In this document: positions 36,701 through 44,757 of the stretch, piece after piece | Layout of the letters: every line of letters starts with the position of its first letter | Numbering within the stretch: the stretch's first letter is position 1 | Source: Crossaster papposus | Taxonomy: Eukaryota; Echinodermata; Asteroidea; Velatida; Solasteridae | Assembly (NCBI GenBank): GCA_037893245.1 | Contig: JBAIAA010000019.1 | Span: 744,001-808,000, forward strand | Length of the DNA stretch: 64,000 nt | Reading direction: 5' to 3' | Made by a program: the position numbers and the translations under genes | Notes under the pieces: model-generated | What the model was told of the DNA's origin: nothing | What the model saw: only the letters and a program-made list of their open reading frames with translations | Database searches by the model: none

Positions 36701-36837
36701 CGAATCTCACATTCCGTTTTAGGACTTTCTTACCTTATTTTCCTTTTTTTATTTAAGGTTGGTACTTGAACAACAGTAAAGGCACTGGTACTGTATGCAA
36801 AACCGCGGAGTTTTTTAATATTGCGGAAAGTAAATGA
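20555..36837 (+). CDS. PDZ domain plus interleukin-1-like beta-trefoil protein (nine exons)
   Basis: Exons: 20555-20582, 21441-21487, 24412-24557, 25926-26028, 27024-27096, 30831-31040, 32108-32262, 35096-35207, 36758-36837 (TGA). All junctions are GT-AG and all phases agree, giving 317 residues. Residues 26-112 form a PDZ domain: carboxylate loop FGMRL at 46-50, then SLGRAAGIYNGDVLVNING and a helix EWKVQDLLKLLRE. Residues from about 118 are strand-rich. The end RFWYQKLDPNTGENSLESIQ followed by YTGWYLNNSKGTGTV lines up with the last strands of IL-1 family cytokines, whose signature is F-x-S-x3-P-x-[WY]-[FYLI]-[LI]. There is no signal peptide or membrane segment and only one Cys (305), as in leaderless cytokines. 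The PDZ call is firm. The IL-1 assignment rests on short motifs; another beta-trefoil (FGF-like) is the main alternative. Confidence 0.7.
20772..21140. mobile_element. AAAGGTAGTATACACC foldback element in intron 1
   Basis: The left end TCAAAGGTAGTATACACAA and the right end TGGTGTATCCTACCTTTTAA enclose the family's usual interior (TATCTAGCGCAATCATTTTG on the - strand, and GGCGATCGCG). It is a full-length copy with one border mutated to TCAA. Confidence 0.8.
21571..21980. mobile_element. TGTGACC-ended foldback element (CGCTCCATCG family) in intron 2
   Basis: TGTGACCCGCTCCATCGTAA and its mirror TTTCGATGGAGCGGGTCACA bound 410 bp. GGAATAAGTCGC follows inside the left end. A second copy is at 54636-55063 in the same orientation. 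Confidence 0.8.
22141..22383. mobile_element. Foldback element (GGCCAATTTCATAGAGCTGC family) in intron 2
   Basis: The ends GGGCCAATTTCATAGAGCTG and CAGCTCTATGAAATTGGTCC pair, and TGCTAAGC words line the interior. It is close in size to 19321-19570. Confidence 0.8.
22480..22920. repeat. Two partial foldback elements back to back
   Basis: 22500-22735 matches the CAGTTCGCGCCGG family (GGATGACGCATAAACACG, CCGGAAATGCGTGGGTGTGC). 22736-22900 matches the GGCTCTACAAAAAGG family (AATGAAACCTGAAACTGTAG, TGATAGTGCACAGCGCGACT). Both lack one end. Confidence 0.6.
23252..23453. repeat. Inverted repeat in intron 2
   Basis: Left-arm words GACTTGTGTACAAATTTCAT and ATCTGAGAACAGAGAT are mirrored as ATGACATTTGTACACAAGTC and ATCTCTGTTCTCTGAT. 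The loop holds TTGTTTGGCGCCATACAC. It is probably another foldback element whose ends are unclear. Confidence 0.65.
24620..25256. mobile_element. GCATTCAAAGCGG / AATTCACATCC foldback element, interrupted
   Basis: Both arms carry words such as AAGATTTCCAAAATCACAT and AATTCACACCCTC or their complements, as in 56107-56713 and 62338-62965. A complete AAAGGTAGTATACACC element (24877-25218) is inserted at a TTAA near its middle. It lies in intron 3 of the PDZ/beta-trefoil gene. Confidence 0.65.
24877..25218. mobile_element. AAAGGTAGTATACACC foldback element, full copy, nested
   Basis: TTAAAGGTAGGATACACCAT at the left and ATGGTGTATACTACCTTTAA at the right, each with the TTAA border. The flanks CTTTAACGACTTAA and TTTAAACCCAGGATG belong to the host element at 24620-25256. 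Confidence 0.85.
26041..26405. repeat. CTAGGCTTAGCA-rich repeat in intron 4
   Basis: Words AACTAGGCCTTAGCA, AGCAACCTTGCTAAGAATG and CAGCTAGTTG repeat with variations, as in the TIR element at 12590-13275. It starts 13 bases after the exon 4 donor and ends AAGAATATCGGCCCTGG. Confidence 0.55.
26480..26551 (+). repeat. tRNA-like sequence, probably a pseudogene or SINE head
   Basis: GGCAAGATAGCTCAGTTGGT at the start, the B-box GGTTCAAGTCC and a 3' CCTTGCCA give a near cloverleaf of 72 bases. The acceptor stem pairs at six of seven positions, but the anticodon stem has two mismatches and the T-arm is one base short. I therefore do not call it a working tRNA gene. Confidence 0.5.
27226..27795. mobile_element. 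TGTGACC-ended foldback element (CTGTCACCACG family) in intron 5
   Basis: TGTGACCTGTCACCACAAAA and TTTTGTGGTGACAGGTCACA are exact mirrors, 570 bp apart in total. The interior closely matches 284-922, including GGACAAGTAAGGTTCGGTTG. Confidence 0.85.
27880..29660. repeat. Large composite inverted-repeat region in intron 5
   Basis: The outer part has GAGTGAAACCACTCC words, mirrored loosely near 29590-29660 (AGAGACTCACTCTTTC). Inside, AGGCCTCAAAGTTCCC at 28043 faces GAAGTTTGAGGCCTG at 29570, and both flanks carry GCC(A/T)TGGCC and GGTGCCCTT words. A long palindrome (28537-28685) lies within. No coding exon was recognised. Confidence 0.5.
28537..28685. repeat. 149 bp near-perfect palindrome
   Basis: The arms are 74 bp, differing by one inserted G. 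TTGGGCAAGACGTTGCTTAA and GAGAGGGCGCTATCGCGACA in the left arm are exactly complementary to the right arm, and the centre is TCGCCATGGCGA with no spacer. Confidence 0.9.
29691..30322. mobile_element. TGTGACC-ended foldback element (CTGTCACCACG family) in intron 5
   Basis: The left ATGACCTGTCACCACAAAAT and the right ATTTTGTGATGACAGGTCGC are mirrors with one substitution. The interior is in the opposite orientation to 27226-27795, so two copies lie inverted in the same intron. Confidence 0.8.
30334..30760 (+). repeat. Dispersed repeat (CTTGACT...GCCGGCCGGCAATTG family)
   Basis: TTTACACCATTTGCAAACAT at the left and GAATGGCGTATATACTTTTA at the right are loosely inverted. GATTGCCGGCCGGCAATTG lies at the centre. 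It is the most complete copy of the family also seen at 12108-12580 and 19025-19690, and ends 70 bases before exon 6. Confidence 0.55.
31075..32042 (+). repeat. Nearly 1 kb CAG/GCA-type trinucleotide repeat region in intron 6
   Basis: From 35 bases after the exon 6 donor the sequence is dominated by GCA/CAG triplets with CAACAG, GCGGCA and AAACCAGC interruptions. A segment with GACCAGCATGCTGGAGAATG occurs twice (31680 and 31902), showing a larger duplication. Both strands lack stops over long stretches purely because of composition. Confidence 0.85.
32288..32790 (+). repeat. 54 bp tandem repeat made from a transposon end
   Basis: About nine copies of GGTAGGATACACCATTGGTA, ATTGCTTGAATTATCAGGAA, TGGGTGGATGTAAA in a row. 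The unit is the first 54 bp of the AAAGGTAGTATACACC element. After the last unit the element continues (GTTGTATTTTATAGTAAATA). It begins about 30 bases after the exon 7 donor. Because 54 is divisible by three, one frame stays open, but this is not a gene. Confidence 0.85.
32953..33030 (+). other. Possible alternative exon: duplicate of the 3' part of exon 7
   Basis: The segment ends TTCAATATCCCAAAGCCAAT...GCTGTCACG followed by GTAAGA. It reads in phase 0 as ANQKPAKYTTPETVQYPKAN, then PSSAVT. Exon 7 ends RSTTPETVESPNADRTLGVT with the same donor. A CTCCCTGCAG acceptor just before it makes a 78 bp cassette, in phase with both neighbours, that would add 26 residues. Similarity to exon 7 extends 23 bases further upstream (ATTCCGGTCATATACTCC). 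It may be a spliced exon or a decaying duplicate. Confidence 0.55.
33067..33317. mobile_element. CAGTTCGCGCCGG foldback element in intron 7
   Basis: TTAACCAGTTCGCGCCGGAG at the left and GCACGAACTGGTTAA at the right, with TTAA borders at 33067 and 33314. It lies 36 bases after the duplicate exon's donor. Confidence 0.8.
33716..33937. mobile_element. Foldback element with GGCCCGTACGCAG ends and a 33 G run
   Basis: GGCCCGTACGCAG at the left is mirrored by CTGCGTACGGGCC at the right. A run of 33 G follows the left end (33728-33760), then GGTGCGTACGCACTCCCC. The G run is probably unstable in length and may be misassembled. Confidence 0.7.
34431..34571. mobile_element. Small hairpin element (GCGGCCGATTTCAC ends)
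   Basis: GCGGCCGATTTCACGAAACG and the complement of CATTGGTGAAATCGGCCGC enclose two arms with GAGTTAGGATGAGTAACTC and its near copies. It is 141 bp. It splits a TGTGGGAGCA/CAGGTCACA end, so it inserted into another foldback element. Confidence 0.8.
34605..35070. mobile_element. Foldback element (CCAAATAGGCACTTGGG family), interrupted, in intron 7
   Basis: CTTCCAAATAGGCACTTGGG is mirrored by CCCAAGTGACTATTTGGAAG at the right. About 150 bp of the CGACCGAGGATCC repeat sits inside it from 34683. Cleaner copies are at 42911-43187 and 47803-48067. It ends 26 bases before exon 8. Confidence 0.7.
35460..36295 (+). repeat. 150 bp tandem repeat in intron 8
   Basis: The phrase TTATGTAGTACCTGAACACC recurs at about 35650, 35800, 35950 and 36100. 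Between repeats, CTGTGTTTCCCTTTGTTCCT and CATAGACTTAGCGTACACC are conserved. The unit is related to the CGATCCTCGGTCG sequence inserted at 3075-3260 and 34683-34850. Confidence 0.8.
36296..36757 (+). other. Rest of intron 8, no feature recognised
   Basis: This is ordinary mixed sequence, with a C-rich stretch at 36438-36455 and a pyrimidine tract ending in TTTAAG at the exon 9 acceptor. Nothing repeated or coding was found. Confidence 0.4.
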
Positions 36838-37135
36838 CCGTTGCTTCATGCCCATCCCACCGCCCATTCATCTGAAGGGACTGGTATTGGCTAATTACTT
36901 CAAGGCTCCAGCTCTCATTGGTCGATCAACGTGGTCAGGCGACCAAGGATCAAACATTTCATTCATCGTTAGTCAGTTCTTTGTAGAATTGTGCGTTTTT
37001 ATTTTTCCCACAATATTTTTCTACTTTATGTACATGTAGAAATAGCGCTCTATTTTGTTTTTTACAAACATCGTTTTATACTCGTATTGGTATTTGACTA
37101 AAGCGTCTTGAACGGAGACAATAATCCTGTCAAAG

Positions 37136-37270
37136 AGATGTCATTCGACACTTGGGCAGTTTTCCAAACCCCAGCTTTGTCTCTGCTTTGGCTCCGTTAA
37201 TGCAGTTTGGCAATGGTGATGGAGCCGGAGACGGAGCCTTATAAACTGGGGTTTGAAAAACAGCCTAGAT
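37136..37270. mobile_element. Small foldback element
   Basis: TTTCCAAACCCCAGCTTTGT at the left is loosely mirrored by ATAAACTGGGGTTTGAAAAA at the right, with GGCTCCGT/ACGGAGCC inside. Confidence 0.6.
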
Positions 37271-37849
37271 AGTGCTGAATAAGTTTATAGTAGCCCCATC
37301 CATGAGACTAATATGTGACCTGTCATCACAAAATGAGCGTAAAGTCGGCAAAATTGAGATATGTGTATTTCTAGATTCTGTGGAAACGGAGCTTTCCAAT
37401 GGTATATAACACTTGGAGGTTTGATACTTAATATTGTTTTTATTCCTTATTTTTTAGTCTGGAGTCTTAATACAGAGATTATGAGCGTAAAGTCGGCAAA
37501 ATCAAAAATTGAGATATGGGTATTTCTAAATTCTGCGGAAACAGAGCTTTCCAATGGTATATAACACTTGGAGGTTTGATACTCAATATTTGTTTTATTT
37601 TTCTTTTTTAGTCTGGAGTCTTAATACAGAGATTATGAGCGTAAAGTCGGCAAAATCAAAAATTGAGATATGGGTATTTCTAAATTCTGCGGAAACAGAG
37701 CTTTCCAATGGTATATAACACTTGGAGGTTTGATACTCGATATTTGTTTTATTTTTATTTTTTAGCCTGGAGTCTTAATACAGAGATTATGAAAAATTTT
37801 GTCACTCATTGCTTCTCTCCACCCAGGAGTAAATGGGTACCTGTGAGTT

Positions 37850-38547
37850 CAAATTACACAACTGAGAAATTGGGCTTTGAAATAGCCGGCTCTGTTGTAC
37901 TACAACAGAACGATGCACACAAAATGGTATTTTTGTCTACTTTATTCATCAAAATCAACATTTCATTGAATGAAACCTGAAACTGTAGGTATTAAAGATG
38001 TCATGCATGACAACAAATAAAAATTGCATAAAAATTGAGCGAGTCTTTACACGATAGTGCACAGCGCGACTTAACCCTTTGACATGCGTACTTTTTTTTT
38101 ATACACGAACGCGCGTCCGTACTATTTTTGATAGTCGCTTGTATACCCCAAGCTGTTTTTTGTGTGCTTTATATGTTCACACAGCCCTTTATCATAGGTC
38201 AGAGACCCAGAAACCAGCTGGTGTTGTTGAATAAGGCAAGACAACAACAGCACGATTGATTGTTTGGAAGGGAAATTCAGACCACAAAAAGCTGCGACGA
38301 CATGTCGCCATATGGTTTATACACCAAATACTACTTACTATTTTCGATAGTCGCTCGTATTTTGTGTATACCGCTTTATATGTTCACACATTATTCGGCA
38401 TGATTTGAACTATGAATACATGTAACATGAGATTTGTTTTAAATTTTAAATTTTACCTTTGACCTTTTTACGGCAAAGCGACTATCAGAAATAGTACGGT
38501 GGCAAGTCAAAGGGTTAATACACCTTTTTGTAGAGCCAGTCACACTA
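37850..38547. mobile_element. GGCTCTACAAAAAGG foldback element with a nested insertion
   Basis: The interior words CTGTTGTACTACAACAGAAC and AATGAAACCTGAAACTGTAG match 2251-2694 in reverse, and the end TACACCTTTTTGTAGAGCCA is at 38519-38538. Element 38071-38518 is inserted at its TTAA. Confidence 0.65.
38071..38518. mobile_element. TTAA-flanked foldback element (CCCTTTGACATGCGTAC ends)
   Basis: TTAACCCTTTGACATGCGTA is mirrored by the end GGCAAGTCAAAGGGTTAA. Inside, GTACTATTTTTGATAGTCGC is mirrored by GCGACTATCAGAAATAGTAC. Borders are TTAA on both sides. This is the only copy seen in the window. Confidence 0.8.
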
Positions 38548-39310
38548 GTAGCCTTAATGACAAAAGTCACAACATTAATTGTGTAATCGTTACAGTTGAG
38601 GTGTATAATCTTTGTTATTAGTAGCTAGTATGTAATTACAATTACAATGATTTCTTTTCTTCAGATTAGTCAAAATTTGTTATATTAGACATATATACTG
38701 CACATGTTTTAATTAAATAAAAGTGCGTTTTAACCCTAACTCCCTAGGGTGTGTGCAAATTCATATTGAAATTGAATGATTCCGAACTGTTACGGTTTTA
38801 ACCAGTTCGCGCCGGTATTATTTTAACATCACCGTGCCGAGGCGCGATGTCCTCTACTGGAGCAGGGATGTGATTCTGAGGACTTGGCTAGTTACAACGG
38901 TATAGTGCCCAAAAATGTGTTCGGCTTTGGCTGAAACACAACATCTAGTGTGTGTATGTGGACACGAGAAGTTGGAGTCAGGTTGTCGAGATAATTACAT
39001 GGACTGCATGGTTAATAGGACTAACTAAGCTGCCGATTGTAGTGAAGGGGGACTCATGGGAGGTTGGGCTGTACAACAATGTTGACTGTAACCCTGCTAG
39101 ACACAGCGCTTCTGGTCAAACAGTCTGGTGCACTTTGATGCATTCAGCTGTCGCTATGAACTAGGAATATTTTTTGGAGATGGTCCATATGTTTACAAAC
39201 AGTTTATTTTTTGGACTTGGTTGGTTTGTTTACAAACAGATAGTCTATTTTATGGAGGGTAATGGTCAGCCTTAGGTTTATATATAACATTCGAGAGCAT
39301 TTTTTTCCAA

Positions 39311-39400
39311 GAGCCAGATAGCTCAATGAGATAAACTCAGGACTGGAGTGTGGAGGATCCTGGGTTCAAACCCAGGCGGTGCCATCCTTATAACTTGAAA
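39311..39400 (+). mobile_element. Short tRNA-derived SINE or fragment
   Basis: GATAGCTCAATGAGAT (A-box-like) and CTGGGTTCAAACCCAGG (a perfect T-arm) are spaced as in a tRNA, but the acceptor stem does not pair. The body is short and ends in AAAAAGGATAAATGAAAATG. Confidence 0.5.
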
Positions 39401-40439
39401 AAGGATAAATGAAAATGGGTCGTTGTAGTGCGGAGGGTGGGGCCTGAACAGGGTGTCCAAGGCAAGATGAGGGGGTCCAGGGCGGAAGAGGTCCGAAATA
39501 TAGGCTATCCCCTAATTTTTTTTTAAAATTTGGGCATATGTTTCCCTCCCATGGGTGGGATTCCCAACAGGATTAGAGTTATACTCTGAAAAAAACTACA
39601 TACCACGGTTGAAGAATTTATTTACGCAATTTGTAAAAAAAAAACAGCATTAAGACGGTGTACAAACAGTTCATTACAAGTTTCCCGTTAGCACTTATTA
39701 AAGGTTTTACAATCATGGAACAAATTAAACGGACTCTGAAAGACAATCAAAATGCACTTTTGTTTTGAGAAGTGTGATATTAACAATTTTTATCAAAAGT
39801 TTTTGACAACAATAAAACTGGTCAGGGATTAACCTTGCATTTTTATCAAATTTGATAAAGTGTAATTTTTCTGAAAAAAAACATGTCATCAAAATTTGGA
39901 AGGGGATAACTTGCATTTTAATCAAAATTTGAATTTGATTTTTTCTGGAAAAACATTTTTGATCAAAGAATAAAAGTATTCAAGAGTATTCATTTTAATA
40001 AAAATTGAGGCAAAATTAGGCAAAATTTAATTTTTCAAAAAAAAATGTTAAACTTGGTCAAAATTGGAAAAATTGTTATTTTTCTCAAAAAAAGAAGTTT
40101 ACAATTTTGACTATGCCTTTCTATGCCTTTCACACAATTTCTCGCAAGAAATGCCCGTTTTCTTATAATCTCTGTATTAAGACTACAGGTTAAAAAATAA
40201 AAATAAAAAAAATATTGAGTATCAAACCTCCAAGTGTTATATACCATTGGAAAGCTCTGTTTCCACAGAATTTAGAAATACCCATATCTCAATTTTTGAT
40301 TTTGCCGACTTTACGCTCATTTTGTGATGGCAGGTCACATATTTTTGGCGGATCTGATATCACACATCTGATATCGTGCGTACTGTTAAGATAACAATAG
40401 CTACAACACTAATTTCAACATTCAGTGCGAGTCAAACAA

Positions 40440-40900
40440 AATATGCGAAACTTTTTGGCAAAATGATACGGAACTTGGCATAGTGGAGAAAACTGCAAAA
40501 TAATAAATAATGGGCGATTTCTTATATTTCTTTTCCCAGATTTTGATATTTGTAATCTTTGTTATGCCTACTAACTATATTTTGTAAAAGAATAGTATAG
40601 AAGTACATTTAGTCAAATAAAAGTGTTTTTGAACCACAAATAATTTGTTCATTTGTTCATATTACGTGAACAAAACTTGAAACTTCAAAGCCTTTTTTCT
40701 CAATATTTTACTTCTGCGACATGTTGGTGTATGCGAACTTTAAACAGCCCAAACTTGTTAATGGAATGTCCGATTTAAGCGCAACAAACAGCATTGTAAG
40801 GATAATTTTATTCTCTTTTCTGATGCCTAAGAACCCTCATTTCAAGCTTTGCCCAGTTCCGCCTCATTTTGCCAAAACCCCTCACATTTAACGAATAGCC
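40440..40900 (+). repeat. Dispersed repeat, second copy of 9600-10200
   Basis: GGCAAAATGATACGGAACTTGG, GATATTTGTAATCTTTG and CAACAAACAGCATTGTAAGG occur in the same order and spacing as in the first copy. Noncoding. Confidence 0.6.
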
Positions 40901-41489
40901 ACACATAGAATATTTATCTAACATAGCTAATATAAATATGGTTTGAAAGTTACACCTTTCCACTTTTAATGAAATCAAATTTACCGTGGGTGCGTTTTCA
41001 ATTCTAGGCGATGGGACAAAGGTAGCCTATTACCTAATCGCCTGACCTACCTACACTGCAAAAGCTGTCCTTAGCGAGTAAACACAATTTTAAAAACTGT
41101 TTTGCTAGCAGTTTAAGTAAACATGTTTACATGCTAAATGATTTAGCATTGGGAATTGGACACGTGCGTTTAGCTACTTCTTTCGTGCGCTATAAACAGG
41201 AGGATGTTATGATCGACAGTTCATCCACATTGCAACAACATCGATTATCACTACATTTAAAAACTTGGCCCCCTGGTCACTTTGACCCCTCTTGGGAAAT
41301 CACTCAAAACTGTCAACAATTATCAAATTTAAACGTTTAATGTCTCATTTTAAAGTGGAAAGGTGTATCTTTCAAACCATACAAAGTGGCACTATAAACC
41401 CTGACCACCCTGAATCCATCAAAATCCTTCTTTGTGGTGGTCATTGTGATTGCGGAATGTTGTGGTTTCTAAGGAATTCTTTTTAGTTC

Positions 41490-42119
41490 TTAAAGGTAGG
41501 ATACACCATTTGCAGATATCAAAATTGTTTACTGCCTAATTATTAGAAAATATCTTACTTATTTAACCAGTTCGCGCCGGGATTATTTTAACATCCCCAA
41601 GCCGACGGGCGGGATTATTTTTAACGAAACTCGATCCTAAGCGGGTTCAGGCCGATAGTGCCGGGAAGCACACCCACGCATTTCCGGCCTTGCGCGCTGC
41701 TGACATACATTTCCGAACTTGAACTTGGCGTGTTTATGCGTCATCCGTTTTTAATTTTGGAAATATTTTGCGTTTATATACGTCATCCGGCGCGAACTGG
41801 TTAAAAGTAAATAATGATTTTAGGAATCCAGCCAAATGATTGGCTAGACATCGTGTAATTGATCCGAAAAATTAAATTGTATAAAAAAAAAACAATTACG
41901 ATCGCCGGACAGCAATCGCTAAAAAGCCAAGAACAACATAAGAACTACTGCCCGACGCCGGTTGAAAACAACTGTCATTTTTTTCTTGCTTTTCTCAGCA
42001 TCTATGATTGTAAAATTTCGAACAGGTCAGTTAAACGATATTTACTATGAAAAAACAACCCCACAAATCCACCCATTCATCATAATTCAAGCAAATATCA
42101 ATGGTGTATCCTACCTTTA
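41490..42119. mobile_element. AAAGGTAGTATACACC foldback element, interrupted by another
   Basis: The left end TTAAAGGTAGGATACACCAT and the right end ATGGTGTATCCTACCTTTAG bound the element. The CAGTTCGCGCCGG element (41563-41804) is inserted at a TTAA, 73 bases in. Confidence 0.85.
41563..41804. mobile_element. CAGTTCGCGCCGG foldback element, full copy, nested
   Basis: TTAACCAGTTCGCGCCGG and CCGGCGCGAACTGGTTAA are exact mirrors with TTAA borders, 242 bp. The interior has GTTTATGCGTCATCCGTTTT as in the other copies. Confidence 0.9.
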
Positions 42120-42299
42120 GGTAGCAATTGTTTAAAGAGTGTATAGGTACGGGGTACTAAGGGGGAGTCCCTCGGTTTCATATCGTGCTGGGTATAGGGA
42201 TTCTGGGGTAGAGAATTCAGGGAGGTTCGGGTTTAATATGGCATTCTAAAACGGTTTAGCAGCACGTGTTACGCGAATGTCAACGCACCGCGGAGTGCC

Positions 42300-42636
42300 G
42301 TGGTGTGGAGCATTGAAGTTGTAATTCGTAGGTAAAGCTACAGGTTGTGGGTTCGAGTCCGGCCTGGGACTATGGATGCATGTGCCCTTGGGCAAGGCAC
42401 TTTGTCACTCATTGCTTCTCTCCACCCAGGAGTGAAATGGGTACCTGTGAGGGCAGAGACGGTTGATTTAGCTGCTTTGCGCCAAAATGGCAGCATCGAG
42501 CTGTCTACTCCCCAGGGAGCTGAGATGGTATTTGGAATGTTTCATTGGCCCAATGAGCAGGGATAATAATAACGTCAGGTGTTTTGATCTTGTTAAAGGC
42601 GATATATACAAATCTGTTAATATTATTATTAGGCGC
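42300..42636 (+). mobile_element. tRNA-derived SINE
   Basis: The B-box GGTTGTGGGTTCGAGTCCGG is followed by the body phrase GGGCAAGGCACTTTGTCACTC, ATTGCTTCTCTCCACCCAGG and GGGTACCTGTGAGGGCAGAG. The tail is GGCGATATATACAAATC then TTAATATTATTATTA. The same body phrase marks the SINE at 51545 and fragments at 37798 and 47724. Confidence 0.75.
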
Positions 42637-42910
42637 GCAAGACATTTTGGCGCGGCCGGCATAACAGAAATGATGCGTTGATGTTCACAAAAAACGTGCT
42701 GCTACATGGAAACCTCTCTAATATCTCAATACCTCAGATAAGGTGCGTAACAACTTTCTCCAGAATCCCTCTTCAGTGAAACTTGTTCCAGGTATCAAAC
42801 GACTCTTAAACTTCTCTTGGTTGATTGGTGACTTCGAAGAGCATTTCCGGTCAGACGGAGTGACCTTTCTCCATCTACAAGAATAATAATAATAATGGAA
42901 ATTAGGATAC

Positions 42911-43187
42911 CTCCAAATAGGCACTTGGGGAGACAATCCCAGAGAGATGTACACAAACTTAAAACAGTCCTAACTTGTTTACCCTAACCCTTTTCTCTAT
43001 GATCTTCGAGATTTATGCCATTTAGACCAAAATCTGTCGTTCTTTGATAAAAATAACCCCCAAATATCGTGTTTTAGGGTAGCTAGACACTTAGGGAGAC
43101 ACTGAAATATCTCCCTAATTAAGTGCCACTGTCTCCTTATTACCTAAAAACTTATGCTAAATTGTCTCCCAAGTGCCTATTTGGAAG
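42911..43187. mobile_element. Foldback element (CCAAATAGGCACTTGGG family)
   Basis: CCAAATAGGCACTTGGGGAG is mirrored by TCTCCCAAGTGCCTATTTGG. The interior TTAGGGTAGCTAGACACTTAGG is shared with 34605-35070 and 47803-48067. Confidence 0.8.
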
Positions 43188-43429
43188 AATTTATACCGCG
43201 CCATTATCCGCCCAAAATGACGCTCATGGCGCAAACAAAAATTATATCAGAAGTAACAAAACAATTAAATTTAACTAAACGAGAATATTCTGAGTGGTCT
43301 GAAACAAATGGGTCTTCAGGGCAACTTTAAATTCAGAAAGCGATGCAAAACAATCTATTTTTCATTAACCGAAAGTTCAGTTCACCAAAAAATGAACAAG
43401 TGTGTTTGGGCAACCGAAGTGGACTCTAC

Positions 43430-44306
43430 AGGTAGTATGAATACACCATTTGCTTATGCTGTTATTTTCAAATATGGAGGGGTTATAGGATTCATATTTT
43501 ATAGTAAATATTCACTTTATATTGTGACGCCAACCTGTGTAAAGTTTTGTGTTCATAGAAGCTAGAAGAAAAAAGAAAGTGCTATTTTTTGCAGTCTGGT
43601 TCCTTGACTTCCTTCAGACGAATGCGTGTTTGAAACAACTGCCGGCCGGAAATTGTTCAAATTTGATACAAAATTCAACTTTTTTGAAAACCACATCACA
43701 TCAGGTGCCGTGAATTTCCAGAATGCTGGAGACTGTTATTCACTTAAGGTACATTCATTTGTGACCCACCATGGCAAAACCAGTCACATGTCTAAAATTT
43801 GACAATTGAAGTTTTTAGTATGAGGCAAATCTGCACAAAATTCCTTTCAATATGATGCATATTTCATTGAATTCGGATAAAAATTGACCGAGTTAGAGCA
43901 AATTGTAGATGCTCAATCGCAAATACGCAGTTTTGAGAAAATCGCGATTAAAGTTTGTTGTTCATTTTCAGAGGTTTTCCACCTAAAACTGCATAGCAAC
44001 CATGGTCTAATTAGTCTAGAAGGAAGGTAGGGTTCCCATGTACCGTGTGGATAATTTCTAACCTCCTTTTTTGTGATCCTCAATGTGTCTAGTCAATGAA
44101 TTTTTATGTTCCCAATATTAAATAATGTTCCATAGGGTTCCTTTGGCGGCCATTTTGCAGCCATATTGATAAAATATGAAAATACTCAAATCTTGATAAA
44201 ACACATATCAAATTGTTATTATTAGTTTTTTTATGATAACTTAAGGTTTTTCATAACAATTCAGTATTTGTTTTAAATGTTTGCAAATGGTGTATACTAC
44301 TTTAAC
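43430..44306. mobile_element. Element with GGTAGTATGAATACACC ends, carrying a TGTGACC insertion
   Basis: GGTAGTATGAATACACCATTTGC at the left faces GCAAATGGTGTATACTACTTTAA at 44284-44306. It contains the GCCGGCCGGAAATTG repeat family and, from 43762, a TGTGACCCACCATGGCAAAA end whose mirror was not found. Confidence 0.6.
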
Positions 44307-44757
44307 CATTGGTCACTCTAGTTAACACTAGCGTGGTTTGACTAGCTAGTCCAACTGGGATCAACCTATAGTTCCGGAGAAGACAATATTCGACTGGTGT
44401 GCTCGGAATTCAATGTACGAGAGTGGTTCCGTTTGTTTCCGCACCACACTGGATCACACGGTCTCGTGTATGAAACAAACAGGCCCCTAGTTTAACTAGA
44501 CCACTTTCAGAAGTCAATAGTTGTATTTTATAACACGCCGCTTGCTAGTTCTGTATTCTGGTTGGCTGAAACACGGTCTAGTAGGGTTAACTAATTTAGG
44601 CTAGTGCATGAGATTTGCGCCACTGTGAATTTGCGGGAAATAGTTCCCGAAGCGGGGAAAAGACTTAAAATTGTTGACTGGTTACAGCGCCCTCAAGAGG
44701 TTTGCCAGGCTCATCTTAATATGAAAATTGGCGTTTTCTTTTCTTATTTCATATTTT

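Larger units (their letters stand above)
37314..40345. mobile_element. 3 kb region bounded by inverted TGTGACC ends
   Basis: TGTGACCTGTCATCACAAAA at 37314 faces TTTTGTGATGGCAGGTCACA ending at about 40339, and both are followed inward by GAGCGTAAAGTCGGCAAAAT. On the left, a unit of about 139 bp (GAGCGTAAAGTCGG through AATACAGAGATTATG) is present three times; on the right it occurs once. The interior is filled with other insertions (37850-38547, 39310). Confidence 0.65.

Noticed and set aside
36758..36837. FGF-type trefoil as first choice for the C-terminal domain
   Set aside because: The spacing ES-x3-(P/T)-GWYL fits the IL-1 signature better than the FGF pattern, and no heparin-binding basic cluster follows. 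It is not excluded and is kept as the main alternative.
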